DNA of 42,279 nt from Plantago elongata (Eukaryota; Streptophyta; Magnoliopsida; Lamiales; Plantaginaceae), in assembly GCA_036897095.1 (NCBI GenBank), contig JAYMSP010000744.1:1-42279 (forward strand), given 5' to 3'. Of the stretch, positions 12,291-21,080 are shown in pieces (positions within the stretch are counted from its first letter, which is position 1; each line of letters starts with the position of its first letter). Below the pieces are notes generated by a model. It made no database searches, was not told the DNA's origin, and saw only the letters and a program-made list of their open reading frames with translations. The position numbers and the translations under genes are program-made.

Positions 12291-14267
12291 ATTATGAAGC
12301 TCCCAAGGTTTTAGACTGACACCTATATTTACTGTTCACGTATGTCAATAAAATACATGAAAAAGGTCATGGGCTGAGACAGATAAAAGCCCAAATCTCG
12401 TAGTGCAGCTTAATTTTACCCAATTGTATTATTCCAACTGAAAACAATTAAGCAGATAGGATGCTTAGCTTTCACTAATTATTATATAATTTATACTTGA
12501 TGATTTGGTCAAGCTGTAATTCACATTTCCATATGCACTTAATCGATCTGGCTCTTTTGATTAGCTCCACATTATACTGGACCATGTACTGCACTTAAAC
12601 TGGAGTATTAAATAAAAACAAGGCGAGGTACATTATTACAACTGAGATATTGTTCTAGTTTAACTAATACATCCTCATCTTTTAATTAATTAAAACCTTT
12701 TTCTTATTTTCTTTACGTAGGAACAATACGAAATACCAGATCAACATTGTAATTTGATTTGTGTTTTTTTTTTTTAATATAAACCTGCTGGATCTTAAAG
12801 TGAACATGCAATTATCCTAAAAATCTTCAAAGTACTACTAGTCTCTAGTAAAAAACAAAGGAAGGAAGAAAAAACAGATGAATCTTAGTCAATAACATGT
12901 GGTATCTGACGTTTCTTAAACAATAGTAAATCTTATCATTGGAAAATCGAAGATTATGTTTACGGTTCAGATCTGAACCGTACGGCCACAATCGAAGTTG
13001 AGTCGAGTTGAATACATTGTTGCAAAAATTGAAAGCTCTTTTATGTCTTATACATTGTTGGGTTTTTATAGATGAGTGGTAGTGTATTAATTAAACATGT
13101 AGATGTAGTAAATATGCACAACAAAATAGGATGATGGCACATTGGGTTGATGGTACTCGATTCCTTAAATAAATTTGATTCCGTTTTGATACTTTTCAAT
13201 TTAATTAGTAAAAAGGTCTCTCAAGATATATAGGTGGATATATATGTTGACACTTGAAATCACATATTCGTATGGACTAATGCAATATAAAATTACATGC
13301 TTAAGAAAGATAAGAAGAGAATTTGAATACGTGGAAATGAAATTCAACTACGGACCTTTATTTATTAGTTTTGTAAAGGAGTTTATTGTTCACATGAATA
13401 AATTATTCAATATTGTAAAGATGGTCATGAACTTTCACAAATCAAGTGGCGATTTCAAGTGTAACTTGTCCAAAATTGTTTGAGCAAGAGATTAATGACT
13501 TTTATAACTTTTGACAAAGTAGTATTACAATATTCAAATTAACGTTCAAGTAATTTAGTCAAATGCTAATTAATACAATATTCAAACTAACGTTTAAGAT
13601 AGTTAATATATCGGCTGCCCTTCCTCCAATTTTTAAGATCCATGTCCATAATCCACACATCTTTAATTGAAAAGCTGACCTCGAAGTTAATAATTAATTA
13701 AGAAGCTTACGAAGTTCATCCTCTCTGGGCAAGGAATGAAGAGACAAGGATCTACTTAAATTTAATGCAGTGATGAAATATCAATTATATAATAGCCGAG
13801 TATTGTGATGTAAACAAGCTAACGGGTGAGGTGAACAATTTCCATTGGATCGACTTGTCGCAGACTACATACTAATGGTATCATGACTGGTTAGCAGTCG
13901 AGATTTAAAGATTCATAATTTAATTATACTTTTAATGACGTAAACATCTTTAACTTAGTATTGAGTTGGGTAATCAGACCATGTTAAAATGAAGAGGAAT
14001 TGTAACGATTGTTAAGCTTAATTTATGTTTGATTTGGTCAAAATCAATAACCCATAGTACGTCTATAGGGTATATGCGCAAATGACATGTTCCCAAACAT
14101 ATCCCATGTTGTGACCCGCAACAATTCTTATCACTTGAATACGTTGACTATTAAGAATTTCAATAATTAATTATATGCATCATGAATTTGATGATCAACT
14201 GATTAATTTAGCATCGTTACAATTAAATATGGACAGGACAGTAAGCCCCACTTCACACCTCGTCATA

Positions 14268-14784
14268 TTAGGGGGAATTTCATTTTAAGTACACTAAAAT
14301 AATGAAATACGATAATATTTAATATATTAAAATGAGACTGATTACTTTGAATAGACTATTGTAACTACCCGTTGAATTTATATACTTCGATTGATTTTCC
14401 GGTGAAATTGGTGACGTGACAGCCGGATCAACCATTTCCCCTCCAATTTCGTATTTGACTCGTATTTTTAAAATTTAAATTTAAATACGGAACACGTGTC
14501 GAGCTTTCGTTAATTATATCCAAAATTAACGAGAGCTCGACACGTGTCCCATATTTAAATTTAAATTTAAAAAATACAAGTAGAATACGAGTCAAATACG
14601 AAATTGGAGGAAAATTGCTTGTTCAGCTGCCACGTCAACTATTTCACCGAAAAATTAACCGGAATATATAAATTGGACAAGTGATTGCAATAATGTACTC
14701 AAATTGATCAGTCACACTTTAGTGTATCAAATATGATAGTGTTTCACTCTAGTGTACTTAACATAAAATTTTCGCCAACCCTAA
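14268..14784. mobile_element. 517-bp foldback MITE
   Basis: The two halves are inverted copies that meet near 14520. The inner arms are very similar. Both contain ACACGTGTCGAGCT, AATTTAAATTTAAA, and the segment CCAATTTCGTATTTGACTCG or its complement. The outer arms share CCGGTGAAAT/ATTTCACCG and TTAAGTACACTA/TAGTGTACTTAA. The ends read TTAGGG and CCCTAA and are flanked by TA on both sides, consistent with a TA target site. It has no coding capacity. The whole unit could fold into one long hairpin RNA, so small-RNA production is possible. Confidence 0.75.
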
Positions 14785-15398
14785 TAGTCTAATACTACTG
14801 TAATCACATTTCCTATGAACTTCTTCGCAACAATACATTAATTGTGTTTAGTCTTAATCATTATCAATTTTATCAATCTATGTTTGCTACTTCGATGTCC
14901 TATTAGTGTGTTGTGTGTAGTATGACGACCTAAATCATCTTAAAGTTCGTTCATGAAGTCTCTAATCAGTCAGAGTGTGCAGAGCTCCTTCAAACGCGGT
15001 TGAAACATACATTAAACTGCATATTCTTCTAATTTCATGCATAAGTGCAAAAACCATGACATTATAAGGCACAACATTTTGGTAAATTTGTGAATTAAGA
15101 TGAATTAAATATTTATAGAAAATACTCACAGGACCACAATACATTAAAATATTTATTTAAATATGTGACTTTGTTTTCTACTTTTCTTGTGTTTAGAGAC
15201 ACGAATCATGTAAATGTCAAATGAGGCATTACATGTGCATTTCCCGCGTAGGATTTCATTTCATGCCATCAAACCAATCTAATCATCAGAATGGGGTCGC
15301 CATATCTTTGACCAAATTGCCATACACAGATACAGTATACATGCATGCCAAATATACGTGTTATATACCTTCTTCCTCTCATGCAATCTTATAAACAT

Positions 15399-15475
15399 GA
15401 TAGAATTTTGGGACAGTTTAATGTAAAATTGAAACGTGATAGAATTTTGTGACAGTTTAATTTAAAATTGGAATT
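15399..15475. repeat. Two-copy 39-bp tandem repeat
   Basis: GATAGAATTTTGGGACAGTT at 15399 recurs as GATAGAATTTTGTGACAGTT at 15438, a period of 39 bp. The second copy is also the left edge of the block duplicated near 18.2 kb. Confidence 0.7.
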
Positions 15476-15511
15476 AAATTGTATCAATTTAAATTGCCAG
15501 TGTATAATATA
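15438..15511. repeat. Left part of dispersed duplicate, copy A
   Basis: This segment matches 18198-18275 (shared GATAGAATTTTGTGACAGTT, then GTTTA..TTGGAATT and ..TCAATT). It ends directly at the hAT-like element. Copy B continues into unrelated DNA at the same point. Confidence 0.7.
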
Positions 15512-15515
15512 TATT

Positions 15516-16166
15516 AGGGGCGGCCTAATTATTTCGGAGACTTAATACAAATTTTTTCGAGGCCTAAAATAAATATAAAATTGAGTCATTTTTTTCGGAA
15601 GAAAAATATGCATTAATAGTAAATAAGTCTAATAGTGTTACATTCATTCTTAAATAGTACAAGTGAAAGTCACATATTAAAAGTAAATTCCAGATTGAAA
15701 AATATCACTTGTTTTCGGTAAAATGTTGAATTGAACTAACTATTTGAAGAGGTCTAATTTCAGCCAAAATGGAAGTTTGTAACTTAAAAACCAACCGACC
15801 AAGGCAATTATCGGAATCTGTACTGGAACTAGGAAGTGTGAACGTTAGGAAAGAATGGCATTGTGTACGTGTGTAACACTGAATTGTTTTTACATTCTAT
15901 AGTAAATTTCTATATTCTACCGTTTTCAAGCAATCATTATATAACAAATTTGACTAATAGAATACAAGTAAAATCACTCTTTGCTCAATTCACTCAAATT
16001 TTAATTGTCTAATGTCTATTAAAAGTAAATTTGTTATATAATTAAAACTCAACTAATTTATTTGTGTGAGCATACCTAATTAAAGAAGAACGGGTAAATA
16101 GGGGGCCTTCGTATTTTTTAGGCCATAGACGGTGGCCTCACCTGCGTTATGGGTTGGGCCGCCCCT
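15516..16166. mobile_element. hAT-like non-autonomous element
   Basis: The terminal inverted repeats are AGGGGCGGCC at the left and GGCCGCCCCT at the right. AGGGGCGG is common at hAT-family ends. The interior is about 630 bp, AT-rich and without an open frame. A clean 8-bp target duplication is not visible (flanks ATATATT and GATGTGTG). The position between two blocks duplicated elsewhere in the window supports an insertion. Confidence 0.6.
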
Positions 16167-16193
16167 GATGTGTGTGTGTGTGTAATAATTTTA

Positions 16194-16354
16194 TCTTATT
16201 GAATCGAAATGGATTTTATGGTTATCGATCGTGAAGTAACTACTTGACTGATTTAAAAGACTACTCTAACTAGTTTCTCAAGAGATAAACTTGATGATAA
16301 TCGAGTCGTATGGCCAAGGTAGCCAACATCAAGAAGGGTGCATTCACATATAAT
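16194..16354. repeat. Right part of dispersed duplicate, copy A
   Basis: It matches 19071-19232 over about 160 bp at high identity, including ATCGAAATGGATTTTATGGT and GGCCAAGG..CCAACATCAAGA. The orientation and the order relative to the left block are the same in both copies. Confidence 0.85.
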
Positions 16355-16668
16355 TGTACCAGTAAATGACCCGTCGATACTTAACGGGGAGTCAGAAAAT
16401 TAATATTTTGAGTCTTCTTCTATTACTAACTCTAGGGAGAACAAAATATTAGTAATGGTGGATGGATAAAGGTATCCTCCGATCCGACGTGTTGAAAACT
16501 GACATATTAAATATTTAGAAGATTCTTATCAAATATTCGGCCATACTCGCAAATTTATTTAAAAAGAAGATTTTCTCTAACCTAAACTAAACTGGAAAAA
16601 ATATATGAAACACTAAATTGGGTGGGGTGACCAAAAACTCACCCTGTAAACAAAATTTCACCAAATTA

Positions 16669-16699
<31 letters not shown>

Positions 16700-16701
16700 A
16701 A
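16669..16701. repeat. C21 homopolymer followed by A12
   Basis: Twenty-one C residues run directly into twelve A residues, followed by interrupted A-rich DNA. Such runs are prone to slippage and to base-calling error, so the length given here is uncertain in reality. Confidence 0.9.
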
Positions 16702-17308
16702 GAAAAAAGAAAAAAGATATTATCATTTCACAAACATATTTTCTCACATGTGTGGACGGGTATTGGCGGGTTCACTTTTGATTGAATAGACTCGTTTAAA
16801 ATATAAGAAGGGTGTAGGAATGTAGTGAGATAAATGTCTCTCGCTTTTGTTTATTGTCATATTAGAGGAAACCTATGTAGGCAACCGTATCTTATTGAAA
16901 TCAAGCGGGATATCATTTCTATTATGATAACTTTTTGCCCAATATTGATTATATATATCAAATTCACCTTAGTATTATGCTTCTTTGATATACTCTATAC
17001 CGTTTATGACGCTACCGAAACCCATCTGGACCTTCAACTTTTCATGGATCTTTCGAGTAGGAATCGTCAATAAAAAAACTGGCAAAACGAAAAGAAAAAA
17101 ATGAATAGTATTGAGGATCTAAGTCCCATATTGTACCCGTTTATCACCTATTTAGGACACAAAACTATGCGATCAACATTTAGAGTAGCGTGTAATTATA
17201 TAAGTCCGAGATTGATAAACCTCGACTTCCATGGAGATCGCCTACAATCATAATTTGCTTGAATGTAATAAATATCTTCCTAAGATTTTAGGATGGAGCT
17301 AATATATA

Positions 17309-17320
17309 CTCCCTCCATCC
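17309..17320. mobile_element. Orphan Stowaway-type terminus
   Basis: TA followed by CTCCCTCCATCC matches the usual Stowaway MITE end. No matching inverted end is visible within the next few hundred bases, so this is a truncated copy or chance. Confidence 0.3.
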
Positions 17321-17698
17321 AAATTTCAACTTTATATATTCCATTCATTTTGGAGCATCTCTCTCTTTTTCTCCCTCTCCCTCAATTAAGTAGTCCATCT
17401 TTTTACTATTATAGTAATTAGATCAAATAACGTTCACACTCTCTCACCTATTATCCATTTCACGCCTCCACTCCACCTCATCTCAACCATCGATTTCTCA
17501 TCTCCACTTAAACACCGGTTGTCCGCCATACACCCGCCTTAAAATGTGAACCTGTCCGTGGTGATTTTAGAACAAATACACTCGTCATGCTAGAGATTAG
17601 TACAACCCACCGTAGGCGGGTTGATTGTAGTTTTGGGAAATAACCTCCCATACTATACTCACTCACGTACATGTTTAATGTTCATGTTAGAGTTTGGT

Positions 17699-17741
17699 GC
17701 AACGAAGCACAACTCAGTTGGTAATAAGTTTTCCCTCCAAT
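17699..17741 (+). mobile_element. Truncated SINE-like head
   Basis: CAACGAAGCACAACTCAGTT closely matches the SINE-like head at 3.9 kb (both continue GGTAA and then TTTTCCC/TTTCCCC). The B-box portion is missing, so only the 5' part is present. Confidence 0.4.
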
Positions 17742-17873
17742 ACATTATCTTCTACAATAAAATTTCAACTAAATTTTATTTTCATAAAACAATTATCTTG
17801 GATTTCTACATTACTTTCACTTCATATTTACATTTCCAATCAAATTAACAATTTTATTAAAACTTAAAAAGTA

Positions 17874-18094
17874 CGCCCTCAGTTTCATTAAATATTTTCA
17901 TTTTTTTCATTTTGGGGGTTCTATTAAAAACTTTCAATTTTCGTTTGTGAAAATTTACTACACTATTAATAATTTTTTTTTTTTACTTTTAATTATACAC
18001 TTATTATTATATTTATATAAACCATTTTTTTACTCAAACTTCATAAAATTTGTACAAGAAAAAAAATGAAACGAGATTTGTGGAACGGAGGAAG
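17874..18094. mobile_element. Stowaway-like MITE, 221 bp
   Basis: It is flanked by TA on both sides (17872-17873 and 18095-18096). The left end reads CGCCCTCAGTTTCATTAAAT. The right end reads GAAACGAG..GGAACGGAGGAAG, a degenerate inverted match of the CTCCCTCCGTTTC terminus. The interior is AT-rich and has no open frame. Both ends have diverged from the usual CTCCCTCC form, so the copy is not fresh. Confidence 0.6.
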
Positions 18095-18197
18095 TATCAC
18101 ACATCACTTACTTGTTGCACACATCACTCTGTATTCTTACACGCCTACATAACAACTCCATAAATTTATAACTCTATCTGAAATACATTATAAACGT

Positions 18198-18275
18198 GAT
18201 AGAATTTTGTGACAGTTTAGTTTAGAGTTGGAATTGAGTTGTCTCAATTCAAGTTGCGTTATTGTACAATATATT
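18198..18275. repeat. Left part of dispersed duplicate, copy B
   Basis: This is the diverged partner of 15438-15511. Similarity stops near the ACAATATATT segment. Confidence 0.7.
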
Positions 18276-18461
18276 GGGATTGACTAATTTCAATACCATA
18301 TCGCACTGTACTAATGTTAGTACACAATTCAAAACTTGACAAGTGGCATAATTTAAATATTAAAAATTAATTTATTAAAAATTTAAATCATTTCAACAAT
18401 TTTGAAAATACAAATGCAATAAATTTGCAAAACTCATCATCTTATTTAGCTACTTTACATC

Positions 18462-18735
18462 ATGACAGAACAGTCCGCCATGGCAGAGCAGCCATCCATG
18501 GCGGCCTGCTTCTGCCATGGATGGATGCCTGAAGCAGGCCGCCATGGATGGCTGCTCTTCCATGATGGACTGTTCCACCATGGGAGCTGCTCTTCCATGG
18601 CGGACAGTCCGCCATGGAAGCTCTTCCCCGGTGGAATCCACATGGATGGAGCAAAGATGGCCGACTTCCATGGGGGATTCCGCTATGGATGAAGCAAAGA
18701 TGGCAGGAGCTCCGCCACTTCACCGTAGCTCCGGT
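18462..18735. repeat. GC-rich island of nested hairpins
   Basis: About 270 bp of GC-rich sequence sits in strongly AT-rich DNA and is built from repeated CCATGG/GATGG words. The main stem is perfect over 25 bp (18488-18512 against 18531-18555, 18-nt loop). With a few mismatches it extends to 45-bp arms (18468-18512 and 18531-18575), each ending in GAACAGTCC or its complement. A second structure is a 14-bp inverted repeat around one base (18592-18605 and 18607-18620, CTTCCATGGCGGAC). Direct near-copies of GATGGA.GAAGCAAAGATGG-type words follow. Open frames exist on both strands only because stops are rare in such words. It looks like subterminal or foldback DNA of a transposon, or a hairpin-RNA source, not a protein gene. 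Confidence 0.7.
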
Positions 18736-18924
18736 CATCTTTAATTTTTTAATTAATCCTTTTTTGAAAAAAAATAAATAATTTTGTGAATTTTTTATTT
18801 ATGTAAGGTTGATTGCATTTTATTGAAAATACATGATTAAGTTTAAAAGATAGGGGTGTGCAATTAATTAACCATATAATATTTTTTATTATTATACGAC
18901 AAATTGCGACGTTATTATGCGACA

Positions 18925-18945
18925 GTGCGACATCATGTCGCACTT
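18925..18945. repeat. 10-bp stem palindrome with TGCGAC words
   Basis: AGTGCGACAT and ATGTCGCACT flank a single base. They follow two further GCGAC words. TCGCACTGT also occurs at about 18300, so this could be the far end of an element that encloses the GC-rich island. No target duplication was found. Confidence 0.45.
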
Positions 18946-19070
18946 ATGAAAAATAAACAGTAGAGATTGAATCTTGAATTCATCTAGTGATTTAGATTGG
19001 AGTACTACCATTAATATAATGTGACGTTACTATTATTAGCCATGTCCATATTTGTTAAGTAATAAATCCA

Positions 19071-19232
19071 TCTTATTGAATCGAAATGGATTTTATGGTT
19101 ATCAATCCGTGAAGTAACTAGTTGACTGATTTAAAAGACTATTCTAACTAGTTTCTCAAGAGATAAACTTGACGATAATCGAGTCGTATGGCCAAGGCAA
19201 CCAACATCAAGAAGGGTGTATTAACATATAAT
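19071..19232. repeat. Right part of dispersed duplicate, copy B
   Basis: This is the partner of 16194-16354. It is followed by an AC repeat. In copy A a GT repeat precedes the block. Confidence 0.85.
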
Positions 19233-20450
19233 CCGTACACACACACACATAGACGCAGAAATATATATCAGGGGTAGCGAATTTTTTTATTATAAATTTA
19301 ATTAAAAAAATTCATTATTAATTAATGACTAATGAAAATTACGTTTTCAAAACTCACATAGTAAAGAATAATTTTTTATTTTTTAAATTATGTGCTCATA
19401 AATGGGAGGAATTAGATATAATACAGTTTTGTTTAGATTGAATAATTTTTTTAAGTATATTAAGTAAATGAATTTACCATTGAATATAAAAAATAAAGAA
19501 ACAAAAAGAGTTAAATGAAATAAAGTTAACTAGTTATAAAATATGATTGTGAAATGTAAACTAAAAGAACATTAAAAAAGAGATAAGTAATAAAATATGT
19601 TACTGAATCATAAAGAAACAATGAAAAATGTCAAGTAAATGGTAGAAAATAATATAAAACAATGAAAAATGTCAAGTAAATGGTAGAAAACAATATAAAT
19701 AAAATGGTTGGAAAATCTAGCACTACTGAGAATTGAACTTGTGATTAATTGGCAAGAAAAGGCTTATGGAATATAGGTACACCAGCTGAGCTGTACCAAT
19801 TTCTTTTAGAATTTATTCTTGCCAAATATATCATACATTAAATTTTTGGAAGGGGTATAATAGGCATTTCATATTCAAAATCGACGGACCTCGATTGTGA
19901 TCCCTCGAATTATATACGCCCGTACGTGTGTGTGTGTGTGTGTAAAGTTGATGGGCTATCTTGAAGGAGAGCCATTCTCATCCTTAACTAATTATGTAGA
20001 TTTAGCTTCAAATAAGAAATAAGTCATATTTTCCTAAAATCTACCAATTTTGGAGCAAAGCAATTATGAGATTGTTTTGCTATAAACGCGTTAATGTATT
20101 ACTGCCGCACGAGGAATTCATCAATTTGAATTTTGAAACATGTTGCGAAAGCCTATTAAGACCTTTCCATAATACCCATATACATTCATATATAAATAAA
20201 CACCTTCAGTGGGTTTACTGTTACAACATATAGGCAGAATAAAAACAAAAGGCATTTCAAATCATGGTTAAACTTCCATTAGGTAATAAGAGTAAGGTCA
20301 TAAACTTCAACAAGGTGGAGTTCATGTCTACACTGATCCACGTTCCCCGTTAACTTTATCTGCAAGTCATGTTTATGATAGTTCTTAGCGGGTCAATCTC
20401 CGGCGCTGCTACATGGTACTCGAACTTTATTCATTGAATTTTCTATACCA
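19233..20450. other. Intergenic DNA with simple repeats
   Basis: No gene is seen. The stretch holds short AC and GT runs (near 19238 and 19927) and a local repeat of AATGAAAAATGTCAAGTAAA near 19620-19690. A possible old transposon lies between CAGGGGTAGCG (19270) and the region near 19910, but its ends are not clear enough to call. Confidence 0.5.
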
Positions 20451-20550
20451 TATTCATGTTGTTTATGTCGTGTACAACTATATTTAATTATGTTTTCAAT
20501 ATCTTTAGTAACGGATGCTTCCAAAGAATTTTTCAGGAGCATGTTTTCAA

Positions 20551-21080
20551 TTTCGTGGATATGCCGATGCGGGATATTTATCCCCACAAAGCTCGATCTC
20601 AAACAGGTTATTTGTTTATATGTGGAGGCACATCGATTTCATGGCGTTTTAAGCAAATTTTACATGAAGCTTGCATAGCTCAACTGAAAGGAGGCTTCAT
20701 CAAAGGTGATTGAACAAAGCACATATCACCAAAGTTTTTCTTCACCCATGATCTACAAAAGGAAGGCTCCATCCAAGTCCAACAAATTCGATCAGCTGGC
20801 AACTTGGCAGACTTGTTCACTAAATCATTTCCATCATCATCATTTGATAAATTGGTTTGAAAGATAGGAATGTGACAGCTCAAGGAAGTGATGTGATACT
20901 TTAATCAGGGGAGTTGGTTATGCACTACACTCTTTTTACCTTGACTGAATTTTTATTCCATTGGATTGTTCTTGACAAGGTTTTTAATGAGGCAGTATTT
21001 CTAACGCGTACCAACAATCACCAACTCATGTACATCGGGGAGTATATTTGGACTCCCTTTGTTTTAATGTCCTTTGTAAT
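20551..21080 (+). mobile_element. Ty1/copia retrotransposon 3' remnant
   Basis: Fragments of the copia RNase H region appear in order across frames. FRGYADAGYL is followed by HKARSQTGYLFICGGTSISW, and then, after an internal deletion, TKHISPKFFFTHDLQKEG and VQQIRSAGNLADLFTKSF. A purine-rich tract (AGGGGAG, about 20907) then leads into sequence resembling the usual 3' part of these elements (CTCTTTTTACCTTGACTGAA and GACAAGGTTTTTAATGAGGC). Frameshifts, the deletion and stops show it is dead. The long terminal repeat limits are not resolved, so the right edge is approximate. Confidence 0.8.

Larger units (their letters stand above)
9431..14267. other. Gene-free intergenic DNA with scattered repeat scraps
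   Basis: No coding frame here carries recognisable similarity. Two stretches near 11261-11341 and 11501-11580 are diverged direct copies of one another (shared CATTCGCA, ATAAGTTATC and CATGCCACACTT segments). Between them lies a possible SINE-like unit. A 20-bp palindrome lies at 12271. The rest is AT-rich and unremarkable. Confidence 0.55.

Noticed and set aside
18450..18744. Overlapping open frames of 60-90 codons on both strands
   Set aside because: They lie within the hairpin island, where repeated ATGG words create starts and suppress stops in every frame. The translations have no recognisable domain.
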